Shown here: one piece after another, positions 1 to 7,195 of the stretch
Layout: every line of letters starts with the position of its first letter
Position numbering within the stretch: the stretch's first letter is position 1
NCBI GenBank assembly: GCA_040414495.1
Contig: JBEDUI010000022.1
Span: 1-32,029 of the forward strand
Direction of reading: 5' to 3'
From: DATAVB01 sp040414495
Lineage (GTDB): Bacteria > Actinomycetota > Actinomycetes > Mycobacteriales > QHCD01
DNA length: 32,029 nt
Translations under genes and position numbers: made by a program
The notes under the pieces: model-generated
Databases searched by the model: none
What the model was told of the DNA's origin: nothing
The model's input: the letters and a program-made list of their open reading frames with translations, nothing else

Positions 1-76
1 GACCCACTGGCGCGGCCACAACGACGGGATGGCACGGTATTCGGCACGTAGGTTCGTACCGTCCCGGGAGGCGACC

Positions 77-868
77 ATGGCTGGCACCAACGAGAGCGAC
101 CGAAAGCGATTCGCCGACCGGACAGTCCTGGTGACCGGCGGCGGGTCGGGGATCGGGGCGGTGATGGCGCAGCGGTTCGCGGCCGAAGGCGCCAATGTCG
201 TGATCGCCGATATCCGCGGCGACGTGGCGGCGCAGACCGCGGCCGAGATTCCCAGCGCGCGAGCCGTCACGGTGGACGTAGCCGACCCGACCGGCGTAAA
301 AGAGGCCGTAGGAAGCCTCGACAAGGTCGATGTCCTGGTCAACAACGCGGCGTTCACAGTGGACACTCCGTTGGCCGAGATGACCGCCGAAGGTTGGAAA
401 CGGGAAATAGACGTCACGTTGACCGGACCGTTTCTCTTGAGCCAGGCGGTACTGCCGCTGATGGAGCGGGCCGGCCACGGCGCGATCGTGAACGTCTCAT
501 CCGTGAACGCGCTGACGTACCTGGGAAATGAGGCTTACAGCGCGGCGAAAGCGGGGCTCCTCAGCCTGACCCGCAGCATCGCGGTGAAGTACGGCCCGCA
601 GCAGATCCGGTGCAACGCAGTGGTTCCCGGCACGATCAGCACGCCGATCTGGCAGCGCCGTCTCTCGGTCGACCCGGGGGTGTTCGATCGGATCAACAAG
701 TGGTATCCGCTGGGTCGGGTCGGTACGCCGGAGGATGTCGCGGCGGCGGTGCTGTTCCTGGCCAGCGACGAGGCCGCCTGGATCACCGGGGTGAGCCTGC
801 CGGTCGACGGCGGCCTGCTGGCCGGCAATCAGCAATTCACCAACGAGATCGTGATCGCCCGCCCGTAA
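77..868 (+). CDS. Short-chain dehydrogenase/reductase (SDR family)
   Basis: This is a classical SDR of 263 residues, the usual size for the family. It should oxidise an alcohol or reduce a ketone with a nicotinamide cofactor in the cytoplasm; the substrate cannot be read from sequence. The Rossmann glycine motif TGGGSGIG lies at residues 20-27. Asp45 at the end of beta-2 suggests NAD(H) rather than NADP(H). The structural NNAA motif is at 89-92, and the catalytic set is Ser141/142, Tyr154 and Lys158 (YSAAK). The reading frame opens upstream at position 29, but the ATG at 77 is chosen because GGGAGG lies about 7 bases before it and SDRs normally begin close to the glycine motif. It converges on the kinase gene with a 15-base gap. 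It lies a few kilobases from the catabolic operon and could supply a dehydrogenase step there, which is only inference. Confidence 0.93.
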   Translation: MAGTNESDRKRFADRTVLVTGGGSGIGAVMAQRFAAEGANVVIADIRGDVAAQTAAEIPSARAVTVDVADPTGVKEAVGSLDKVDVLVNNAAFTVDTPLAEMTAEGWKREIDVTLTGPFLLSQAVLPLMERAGHGAIVNVSSVNALTYLGNEAYSAAKAGLLSLTRSIAVKYGPQQIRCNAVVPGTISTPIWQRRLSVDPGVFDRINKWYPLGRVGTPEDVAAAVLFLASDEAAWITGVSLPVDGGLLAGNQQFTNEIVIARP

Positions 869-883
869 CAGACTGAACAGACT

Positions 884-1768
884 TCAGAGCTCGGCGGCCG
901 GCGCGAGGGCGATAGCGGCGGCGCGAAACCGCTGTACGCCAAGGGATTCCTGCACGCAGCGGGCGAACAGCCAACGGGTCACCCGCAGCGGGTCCAGGTC
1001 AAGCAGCGCGGCTATTCGGCCGGCCAGACCGATCGGGTCGGTTGCCAACCGTTCGCGGCAGTTGAGCAGGTGTTGCAGTACGTCGTACGCCCGGTCGCCG
1101 ACGTACGGCTTGGGATCGATGGCCAGCCACGGCTCCCGTTCGGCGGCCAGCACGTTCTCGGCGTGCAGATCGGTCCACAGCAGCACCGGCTCGACAACGT
1201 CCAAGGAGAGCGCGCGGAAGAGCGCGATCCCAGCCCGTGCGAGGCCCGGATCAAGCATCTCGGGGGTGAATCTCTCCTCGAATTCGGTCGCCCATTCGTC
1301 GCACATGGTCGCCAGCGACCGGAACGGCCCGTCGATCGGTGTCGCCCACAAACGGCGGAGCAGGCCTGCCACGATCTCGTCCTGCTCGGCCTCGGGCCGG
1401 CTCTCGGCCAACGCCGCCCCAGGCGCGCAGCGTTCCAGCAGCATCGCGCTGGTAGTGGCGTCTTCGTAAGCATCGTGCACAAGAACGGCGCCGCGCCCGG
1501 CAATCGCCTGCAGGGCAAGGGATTCATGTTCGTTGTCGACGTGTCTCCAGCCGACCTTGAGCACCCGCGGCCGGCCCTCCTGATCGATCGCCGGCGCGAC
1601 CCACGAGCACTGCCCGCCCGGCTGATACGGCTCGAGTAGCCGAAGCGACCACCGCGCCGACAACTTGGCCACGGTCGACGGCAGCGTCGCCACCCAGTCC
1701 CGCCGGTCCGGAAAATCGTCTCGTTCCGCGGCTGCGGCGAGGCTCTGCGGCAGGGCGAAGGCGGCCAT
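884..1768 (-). CDS. Aminoglycoside/hydroxyurea phosphotransferase family kinase (streptomycin 6-kinase-like)
   Basis: A 294-residue kinase-fold protein resembling the APH(6)/hydroxyurea phosphotransferase family, which phosphorylate streptomycin-type antibiotics or unknown small molecules with ATP. A candidate ATP-binding lysine lies at residue 71 (VLKVGW) with acidic partners near 80-82. The catalytic loop reads WTDLHAENVL, giving Asp200 and Asn205. The metal-binding Asp218 is in the family-typical IDPKPYVGD stretch, and a typical QHLLN sequence follows. The usual His of the HxD catalytic motif is Trp here. The frame is open far upstream to 2131, but that part is arginine/glutamine-rich shadow sequence antisense to the lipoprotein gene. 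The ATG at 1768, with AGGA about 9 bases upstream, fits the family start. It lies 44 bases downstream of the lipoprotein gene on the same strand. Whether it confers resistance is unknown. Confidence 0.85.
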   Translation of the reverse strand: MAAFALPQSLAAAAERDDFPDRRDWVATLPSTVAKLSARWSLRLLEPYQPGGQCSWVAPAIDQEGRPRVLKVGWRHVDNEHESLALQAIAGRGAVLVHDAYEDATTSAMLLERCAPGAALAESRPEAEQDEIVAGLLRRLWATPIDGPFRSLATMCDEWATEFEERFTPEMLDPGLARAGIALFRALSLDVVEPVLLWTDLHAENVLAAEREPWLAIDPKPYVGDRAYDVLQHLLNCRERLATDPIGLAGRIAALLDLDPLRVTRWLFARCVQESLGVQRFRAAAIALAPAAEL

Positions 1769-1812
1769 GGCGCAGATCCTGGCCGATTGAGCCGATTCAG
1801 GCGAGCAAATAT

Positions 1813-2727
1813 TTATTGAATGGCCATCGCCATGCTCAGGTCGGTGTTGGCGCTGCTGCCGTCGTCGGCGCTGAGTTCGGTGTGCGTCTTTATCTGGATG
1901 GTGCCGAGACCGATCAGCTTGTGCAGGTCGACTTTCAGGCTGGATTGACCGCTGCCGGTGAGCTTGCTGACCGTGACCTTGTGCCCGCTGACCGTCTGGC
2001 TGTACGGCTTGGCCTGCTCGCTGATGGCGCTGGACAAGGAGATCGTGTCGCCCTGCCAGGCCAGCAGCTTCCAGGTCGAATGGATCGTCAGGTGAACCGG
2101 TCCGGTGACGACCTCGCTGGTTGCGATCCACCGGGCGCCGACGCCGATCGGCTGGTTCGGAAAGCCGACCACGGCCTGGTTGAAATCGCTGATCGAGTTC
2201 AACGGATTCGTACCGCCGACCGTCAGCGACTTCGGCACCTTGCTGAACTTGGAGTCAACGACGTGGCCGCTGCGGTCGTTGGCCGAGGTGAGCGTCATGC
2301 CGTTGATCTGGTCCATCTGTTGCTGCATCGCCGTCGAGGACTCCGCTCCCGGATCCACCTGCGGCTTTTCGTACCGCGCGGTGTACACGAACCCGGCCTT
2401 GCACGAGGCGGTGACCGCGAACGAGACCGGCATCCGGATGGTGGGCGCGTCGAGGTCGGCGGCGCCGGTCGAGATGTGCATGGCGAGGGTCATCGTCGCC
2501 TGCTGCCGGGTGGAGTTGTCGGCGGCGCTGCGCGCGGCCTTGCGTGGTTGCTGACCGGCGTTCAGGACCTTGAGCGTGCCGGTGGTCACGGCGGGCTGGC
2601 TGGGGCACTGGATTTTGTGCGGAGCCTCGCCGACCAGATGCCCGGCCTTCGTACTGGCACAGCCGGCGACGAGCAGCAGGGATCCGACCGCGACAGCGGT
2701 CGCCCTCCACTGCATCCGGACCTTCAT
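1813..2727 (-). CDS. Secreted lipoprotein of unknown function
   Basis: A 304-residue protein with a clear lipoprotein signal peptide: basic start (MKVRMQWR), hydrophobic core and lipobox LVAGC with the acylated cysteine at residue 23, so it should be anchored outside the cytoplasmic membrane. The mature part is beta-rich and polar without a catalytic motif I can recognise. The phrases on uniform physical properties (NQPIGVGARWIATSEV, then alternating strands TISLSSAI, SLKVDLHK and TIQIKTHTEL) suggest a beta-sandwich or LolA/DUF6263-like fold, a guess from pattern only. The start is supported by AGGAG 8 bases before the ATG. It lies upstream of the kinase gene in the same direction; the functional link, if any, is not evident. 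Confidence 0.82.
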   Translation of the reverse strand: MKVRMQWRATAVAVGSLLLVAGCASTKAGHLVGEAPHKIQCPSQPAVTTGTLKVLNAGQQPRKAARSAADNSTRQQATMTLAMHISTGAADLDAPTIRMPVSFAVTASCKAGFVYTARYEKPQVDPGAESSTAMQQQMDQINGMTLTSANDRSGHVVDSKFSKVPKSLTVGGTNPLNSISDFNQAVVGFPNQPIGVGARWIATSEVVTGPVHLTIHSTWKLLAWQGDTISLSSAISEQAKPYSQTVSGHKVTVSKLTGSGQSSLKVDLHKLIGLGTIQIKTHTELSADDGSSANTDLSMAMAIQ

Positions 2728-3029
2728 CCGCTCGGCTCCTCTCGTCAGGGCGCGTAATTCGCGAGCTAATGCATAGCACTCCCGACTCCGGACCGGTCCC
2801 GGTTGGTGACCAAGATGCGGCGAGGCTCCACTGTGGATGACGGCGCGAGATGCCGATGGGGTTCGGCAACGTGCGGGCGGGAGTGGCGCTCCTGACGGCT
2901 CGGATGATCTGTAGCCGCATGGGCGTTACCACATGGGCTAGGCCACATGTCTTGAAATTACGGGCCAGCCCAACCTAGAGTAGAGCTGTATTCATGGTGT
3001 ATACCGACATTGAGGTCGGAGGAACGGTA
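2728..3029. other. Divergent intergenic region between the lipoprotein and SnoaL-like genes
   Basis: No gene is seen in these 302 bases. They hold the promoters of the two divergent neighbours. A near-palindromic pair ACATG-N10-CATGT lies at 2931-2950, just upstream of the predicted -35 box of the SnoaL-like gene, and could be a regulator site; ATGT/ACAT-type half sites are usual for PadR proteins. This is inference only. Confidence 0.5.
2952..2981 (+). promoter_or_regulatory. Predicted sigma-70-type promoter for the SnoaL-like gene
   Basis: TTGAAA (2952-2957) is followed after 18 bases by TAGAGT (2976-2981). A transcript beginning near 2988 would have an untranslated leader of about 40 bases carrying the GGAGGA site at 3018-3023, which supports the ATG at 3030 as the start. 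Confidence 0.45.
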
Positions 3030-3476
3030 ATGATCGAGATCCGGGACAGCCGGATTGACCTGTTCGCCCAGTTGGAACGTGCGCCAGGCCAGCGCGACTT
3101 CTGGGCCTGCGTCGCCGACGATGTCGAGTGGACCGTGCGCGGCGCGTACCCGCTGGCGGGCCGTTTCCACAGCAAGCAGGACCTACTGGATTCTCCGTTC
3201 GGCCGGCTCATGACCGGCGCGCCGTCCTGGGTGCAACGGCTGTTCGTCGACGGTGACACGACGATCGTCGAGCTCCTGCCCAGGTCTGACCCGGCCGACA
3301 GCTACTGCCTGGTGTGCCGGTTCGACGGGGACACGATCGTCGAGGCACGGGCGTACTTGGACTCGGTGATGGTGGCGCACACCATGCTGCGCAGCGAATT
3401 GGCGACGCCGATCGGACAGCAGGCCGCGCCGATCGCCAATCCGCACCGGGTGTCGGTCATGCGCAAGGCCGGCTGA
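3030..3476 (+). CDS. SnoaL-like / NTF2-fold small protein
   Basis: A 148-residue protein with the layout of the SnoaL/NTF2 superfamily (small cone-shaped alpha+beta barrels acting as cyclases, isomerases or hydrolases, or only binding ligands). Family-like stretches are the N-terminal helix RIDLFAQLERAPGQRDFW, the strand DVEWTVRGAYPLAGRFHSKQ, and the later strands TTIVELLPRSDPADSYCLVCRF and TIVEARAYLDSVMV. No catalytic residue can be fixed by eye. The frame opens at an ATG at 2994, but GGAGGA at 3018-3023 sits 6 bases before the ATG at 3030 and decides the start. The gene stands alone and ends before a repeat-rich spacer shared with the catabolic operon. A ketosteroid-isomerase-like role in the neighbouring pathway is possible but unproven. 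Confidence 0.85.
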   Translation: MIEIRDSRIDLFAQLERAPGQRDFWACVADDVEWTVRGAYPLAGRFHSKQDLLDSPFGRLMTGAPSWVQRLFVDGDTTIVELLPRSDPADSYCLVCRFDGDTIVEARAYLDSVMVAHTMLRSELATPIGQQAAPIANPHRVSVMRKAG

Positions 3477-3486
3477 TTACACAGAT

Positions 3487-3536
3487 TTGCCCGGGCCGGT
3501 GACGCCAGCTGGGGGGCGCGACATCGGCCCGGGCAA
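3487..3536 (+). terminator. Long inverted repeat, probable terminator of the SnoaL-like gene
   Basis: The perfect 12-base arms TTGCCCGGGCCG (3487-3498) and CGGCCCGGGCAA (3525-3536) extend by three more pairs with one wobble. They begin 10 bases after the stop codon. There is no T-tract, as is common for actinobacterial terminators. Confidence 0.55.
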
Positions 3537-3574
3537 CGCCCGAGCGGGGGTATGTCCCAACGGAACCTCAAAGC

Positions 3575-3638
3575 GGGTCTCATTGATGGGTCTCATTGAT
3601 GGGGCTTTTGATGGGGCTTTTTGATGGGTGTCGCAGAT
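3575..3638. repeat. Degenerate tandem repeat, five units of 12-13 bp
   Basis: Five head-to-tail units all end in GAT: GGGTCTCATTGAT twice without change (3575-3600), GGGGCTTTTGAT (3601-3612), GGGGCTTTTTGAT (3613-3625) and GGGTGTCGCAGAT (3626-3638). The array is T-rich against a GC-rich background and non-coding. Slippage expansion is the simplest origin. Confidence 0.75.
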
Positions 3639-3662
3639 GGGGCATAGCACGGGCGGGGATGG

Positions 3663-3689
3663 GCGGCGGTGCCGGGACGGCACCGCCGC
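3663..3689. terminator. GC-rich perfect hairpin in convergent spacer
   Basis: The 11-base arms GCGGCGGTGCC (3663-3673) and GGCACCGCCGC (3679-3689) enclose the loop GGGAC. On the plus strand a short CTTTA run follows shortly after. It lies between two convergent transcription units, so it probably ends transcription, possibly in both directions. Confidence 0.6.
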
Positions 3690-3701
3690 TGCCCTTTACT
3701 C

Positions 3702-3752
3702 GACCATGATCGTGACGGATTTCGTACTAGGAAACCCATCACGATCATGGTC
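3702..3752. repeat. 14-bp perfect inverted repeat
   Basis: The arms GACCATGATCGTGA (3702-3715) and TCACGATCATGGTC (3739-3752) match perfectly and surround 23 bases. It lies 27 bases beyond the end of the thiolase gene. It could be a terminator for the minus-strand operon or a copy of a dispersed palindromic repeat. Confidence 0.65.
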
Positions 3753-3778
3753 TCTGGGGGGGCGGGGGTCTTGTCGAA

Positions 3779-4903
3779 TCACCCGGTGGTGAGTACGTGA
3801 ATCGTGCAGGCCGCATGGTCATAGCCGGAGATTCCGCCGCCGGTGCAGTGGGTCAGCCCGACATCGGGTCGCCGAGGCAGGTCGGTGCCGCCGCGCAGGT
3901 GCTCGGTCACTTCGACGACCTGGGCTATACCGGTCGCGCCGAGCGGATGACCGCGGGCGAGCAGGCCGCCGCCGGCGTTGACCGGGCAGGTACCGGTCCG
4001 GGCCGTCACCCCGGCCCGCAGCAGCTCCGGCGCCTGTCCGTAGCCACATAATCCGAGCGCCTCGTAATACAACAACTCAGCGATCGTGAACGCGTCGTGT
4101 AACTCGACGACGCCGAGGTTGGCCGGACCGATGTCCGCCTGCTGGTAGGCGGTTTGCGCGACCCGGGCGGTGAGCGGCTCGCGGGTCAGGTCGTGCGCCC
4201 CGATCGTTCCGGAACTGAACACCGAGGCGGCCACCCGGACCGGACTGTCCACACCGGACGGACGATGCCGGGACACCACGAGCGCGGCCGCGCCATCGCC
4301 GCTGCCGCAGCACTGCAACAGGGTCAGCGGATCGGCGATCGGCCGGGACTCGAGCACTTCGTTCAACGTGGTGGGCTTGCGATACTGGGCGTTCGGGTTG
4401 AGCGCGCCGTTGGCGTGGTTCTTCACCGCCACCTCAGCCAGATCGGCCACCGTCGCGCCGGTCGCGGCCATATACCGCTGCGCCCGCATGGCGTACGCGG
4501 CCGGCATCGTCAGCCCATGCGCGATATCCGGGTCATCGGCGTTGAGTCGCAACGTCCCGCCGCCGAAACCGGAGAGCTGCTCGACCCCGATCACCAACGC
4601 GGTGTCCAGCTGACCGGTCCGGATTGCCTGCACGGCAAGGTGAAGCGCCACGGCCGAGCTGGAGCAGGCGGCTTCCACGTTGTAGCAGGGTCGTGCGGTC
4701 AGGCCGAGTTGGCCGGCAATTCGGTGCGCCGGCAGCATTCCACCGTAGACATTTCCACAGTAGACGGCGTCGATCGCCTCGTGCGTCGCATCGGCCTGAC
4801 GTAAGGCATCCAACGCCGCCGGCAACGCCAGCGATTCCAGCGTCCGGTCACGGTATTTCCCGAACGGAATAATCCCGGTCCCGATCACGTACGCGTCAGT
4901 CAT
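3779..4903 (-). CDS. Thiolase family protein (SCP2/lipid-transfer-type acyl-CoA thiolase)
   Basis: A 374-residue thiolase-fold enzyme expected to cleave a beta-ketoacyl-CoA with free CoA, or to run the reverse condensation. The nucleophile is Cys80 in NVEAACSSSAVAL. The other active-site elements are His269 (HDAF), His319 (GHPLGATG) and Cys353 (THCTGGG). The HDAF and single-domain layout are those of the SCP2-type thiolases, which typically work with a small zinc-ribbon/OB-fold partner; that partner is encoded directly upstream. The frame opens with a TTG at 4909, but ATG at 4903 is preferred. It overlaps the stop of the upstream gene in the 8-base string ATGACTGA, so translation is probably coupled. 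It is the last gene of the minus-strand catabolic operon and would carry out the chain-shortening step. Confidence 0.9.
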   Translation of the reverse strand: MTDAYVIGTGIIPFGKYRDRTLESLALPAALDALRQADATHEAIDAVYCGNVYGGMLPAHRIAGQLGLTARPCYNVEAACSSSAVALHLAVQAIRTGQLDTALVIGVEQLSGFGGGTLRLNADDPDIAHGLTMPAAYAMRAQRYMAATGATVADLAEVAVKNHANGALNPNAQYRKPTTLNEVLESRPIADPLTLLQCCGSGDGAAALVVSRHRPSGVDSPVRVAASVFSSGTIGAHDLTREPLTARVAQTAYQQADIGPANLGVVELHDAFTIAELLYYEALGLCGYGQAPELLRAGVTARTGTCPVNAGGGLLARGHPLGATGIAQVVEVTEHLRGGTDLPRRPDVGLTHCTGGGISGYDHAACTIHVLTTG

Positions 4904-5312
4904 GTTCAAACATCCAGCCCCATAGGGAATTCTGGCCGCGGTCCCGGATCAGGCCCGCGACAACCGATACTGGATCTCCCAACTCGACATCGGAACCGCG
5001 AATACGGCCGCAGACCCGAATACCACCCGGGAAATCGACCCACGCGATCGTGTACGGTGCCGCGATTCCGTCCTCGGGTACGTGAACGACGCTGAACGAG
5101 TGCACCACGCCTGGCTCCGGCAATCCCTCCGAAGCCAGGTCGTGGTGCTCCCAGCAGTGCGGGCACACCGACGCCGGGGGAAACGTCAGCGTGGCGCACT
5201 GCCCGCAACGGGTGCCGAGCAGCCGTACCTGCCCGGTCGAATCCTCCTCCCAGGACCCGGGCAACAGCCGTGGGACCTCGCCACCCGTACTGGTCAAACA
5301 TCGGTCAGACAT
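4896..5312 (-). CDS. Zinc-ribbon / OB-fold protein (DUF35 type), thiolase partner
   Basis: A 138-residue protein with a rubredoxin-like zinc ribbon, CxxC-x10-CxxC (Cys36, Cys39, Cys50 and Cys53: CGQC and CPHC), followed by a beta-rich OB-fold (GVVHSFSVVHVP to RIRGSDVELGDPVSVV). Such proteins pair with SCP2-type thiolases, or with hydratases of the MaoC type in steroid side-chain loss, and gate or bind the acyl-CoA. The neighbour being a thiolase fits this. The frame extends to 5336, but ATG at 5312 overlaps the upstream stop as ATGTCTGA, the same 8-base arrangement as at the next junction. It is therefore the likely coupled start. Confidence 0.88.
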   Translation of the reverse strand: MSDRCLTSTGGEVPRLLPGSWEEDSTGQVRLLGTRCGQCATLTFPPASVCPHCWEHHDLASEGLPEPGVVHSFSVVHVPEDGIAAPYTIAWVDFPGGIRVCGRIRGSDVELGDPVSVVAGLIRDRGQNSLWGWMFEHD

Positions 5313-6309
5313 TGCGTTCAAAAGCCTCCAAGCCATGTCGGCCCAGACTCAGCTGCTCGTACTCGGCCTCGAGTGCGCGCAACCGCCGGCCGCCCACCAC
5401 GTCCAGATAATCGTCGTGGTCGCTCGGTCCGAATACGTATTTCTCCAAATACGCGTCCAGCCCGCTGCGGTCGCCCTTCCGGAAACCGGCCGTCGCTGCC
5501 ACATAAGCGGAAATGTGTTCGGCGTCCTCGGCGTAGAAACCGTGTGAGCAATATGGATGCGACCCGAATGGCGCCTCAACCACGGCGTCGGCGTAGGGCA
5601 CCGAGGTCATAATCGGGTTGCGCCGGATATGCGCGTTGGACACCAGCCGTTCGACCGTCAACGCGACGCGATCGGCGGCGCGGGCCATGATCCGGTCCCC
5701 GAATCGGGCGCCGGGATGTTGGCCGTTGCCGTACCGGTCGGCCCAGCCCACGTGCAGAAACGCCCAATCAGCGGCGATCGCCGGTACGGCCAGGTATTCC
5801 TTGCCATCACCGAGCGGGCTTTCGAACACCTTGAGGTCCGGGTTCAATTCCGGAATGCTGCTGCCGATCCCGCCGCGCCAGGCCATGAATTCCTGACCCA
5901 TCGCCCGCGCCTGCAACCCGGCGTAGAGAATGTATTCCGAGCTTTCCCACAGCTCGATTTCCTTGCGTTCGACCATCGTACGGAAACAGCTGCCCACCGG
6001 GGCGTACAGTTCGGCCCCGCAATACGGTGCGATCAGCTTGCGGACCACACCGGCGCCGACCAGTAGGTCGATTTCCAGCCCGGCGGTGGCCGACCCGATG
6101 ATGGTCAGATCCTTTTTACCCTGCCGGATCAGCTCGCGCACCAACGGCATCGGGTGGTTGGCGGTGACGAATCCGCCGATCGCGATCGCCTGTCCGTCCT
6201 GGATCCGCCCGACCACCTCGGCCGCGGTGCTCACCACGTCCCGGCGCGGCGGCGGGCCGTCCGGCAGTTCGATCGGGCCGGCCTGCAGCGTCTGCGCTCC
6301 CCGGGTCAT
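5305..6309 (-). CDS. CoA-transferase-fold subunit A (IpdA-like)
   Basis: A 334-residue member of the CoA-transferase family I alpha-subunit fold (GctA/IpdA branch). Supporting stretches are DGQAIAIGGFVTANHPM near 38-54, AGLEIDLLVGAGVVRKLIAPYCGAELYAP at 76-104 and GGIGSSIPELNPDL near 145-160. From memory of Mycobacterium IpdA, its catalytic glutamate precedes a GLQ motif; here Glu125 (ESSEYILYAGLQ) falls at the equivalent place. It should form a heterodimer with the B subunit encoded upstream, which overlaps it by ATGA. IpdAB is known to open the last steroid ring as a hydrolase using a CoA-transferase fold, so hydrolysis of a cyclic beta-keto acyl-CoA is the preferred guess. A true CoA-transferase cannot be ruled out by eye. 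Confidence 0.85.
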   Translation of the reverse strand: MTRGAQTLQAGPIELPDGPPPRRDVVSTAAEVVGRIQDGQAIAIGGFVTANHPMPLVRELIRQGKKDLTIIGSATAGLEIDLLVGAGVVRKLIAPYCGAELYAPVGSCFRTMVERKEIELWESSEYILYAGLQARAMGQEFMAWRGGIGSSIPELNPDLKVFESPLGDGKEYLAVPAIAADWAFLHVGWADRYGNGQHPGARFGDRIMARAADRVALTVERLVSNAHIRRNPIMTSVPYADAVVEAPFGSHPYCSHGFYAEDAEHISAYVAATAGFRKGDRSGLDAYLEKYVFGPSDHDDYLDVVGGRRLRALEAEYEQLSLGRHGLEAFERNV

Positions 6310-7178
6310 GCGCGCAGCACCCCCTTGCGGTCGATGGCGGTACGCAGCATGCGCAATTCCTGTGTGGACGGTGGCTGCAGTTCCACGAAATGCGGTGACC
6401 GGACAATGTCCCAGCTCGTATTCTCGGCCACCTCGTCCTCGGTGTGGCCGGGGAAGAGGCCGACCAGAGCCGCGGTCTGGTCCGGTCCGGAGAAGTCGAA
6501 AACGCAGCGTGGGCTGACGATGAACTGCGGGCCGTTGCCGGCCAGATCCTTTTCCCGATACGTTTTCGGCCCCGGCATCGAGATGTAGTCGGCCCGATCG
6601 ACGAACCGGCGCCGGTCGTGCGCGGTCATGAACACGAACGCGTCCCGCACACTCGTCACGTCGTTGATACCGACGCTACCCGGTCCACGGAAATCGAAGG
6701 CGCCGTTCTTACCCACGCCGATCAGGTTCGTGTTCCCGTGCCGGTCGACCTGCACACCGCCGACAAAGAACTTGTCGGCGAAGAAGTACTTGTTGGTCGA
6801 GCGCCATTTGTCGGTGTTTTCGTAATAGTCCCGCCCGCCGGGGGAGCCGTAGTGGTTGAACGTGTCGTGGTGTTCGAAATACGCCTCGGCCCAGCCCATG
6901 ATCCGGTAGTCGACCGAGGTTCGCGGCAATTCGTCCACCTCGACGTCGGCGACATTGCACAGGAACGCGCCGCCACCCAACTGCAGCTTCAGATTGGGGG
7001 CGTGCATTTTCTGGGCCAGCATGGTCGCCGCGAACGAGATCTCGGTGTGGGCGCCAGAGCAGATCCGGTCGGTGTCCCGGATCTGACGCGCCAGAAATAC
7101 CGCCATCATCTCCTTCCAGCTGGCGGCGTCGGGTCCGGTATCCGCGTCCGCTGAAGCGGCGGGCAGGGTTGCGGTCAA
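6306..7178 (-). CDS. CoA-transferase-fold subunit B (IpdB-like, no catalytic ESG glutamate)
   Basis: A 290-residue B-subunit of the same fold. Family landmarks are GGVQVDRHGNTNLIGVG, the SVGINDV region and IVSPRCVFDFSGPDQ, which resembles the SNLGVFDFGGPDH region of mycobacterial IpdB. Where true transferases carry the ESG glutamate after the HAP strand, this protein reads LKLQLGGGAF, so the covalent glutamyl-CoA residue is absent. That favours an IpdAB-type hydrolase. The frame is open to 7346, but residues there are shadow of the aldehyde dehydrogenase end. A TTG at 7178 preceded very closely by AGGAGGAG (7181-7188) is the likely start. The spacing is short, so the Met codons near residues 24-25 remain an alternative. 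The gene overlaps its A partner by 4 bases. Confidence 0.82.
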   Translation of the reverse strand: MTATLPAASADADTGPDAASWKEMMAVFLARQIRDTDRICSGAHTEISFAATMLAQKMHAPNLKLQLGGGAFLCNVADVEVDELPRTSVDYRIMGWAEAYFEHHDTFNHYGSPGGRDYYENTDKWRSTNKYFFADKFFVGGVQVDRHGNTNLIGVGKNGAFDFRGPGSVGINDVTSVRDAFVFMTAHDRRRFVDRADYISMPGPKTYREKDLAGNGPQFIVSPRCVFDFSGPDQTAALVGLFPGHTEDEVAENTSWDIVRSPHFVELQPPSTQELRMLRTAIDRKGVLRA

Positions 7179-7195
7179 AGCTCCTCCTAAAACAT

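Noticed and set aside
1768..2131. N-terminal extension of the phosphotransferase
   Set aside because: The extra 121 residues are Arg/Gln/His-rich antisense of the lipoprotein gene; the internal ATG with a ribosome-binding site fits the family start.
1816..2757. 313-codon plus-strand frame opposite the lipoprotein gene
   Set aside because: Shadow of a real gene with signal peptide, lipobox and ribosome-binding site on the other strand; no domain is recognisable.
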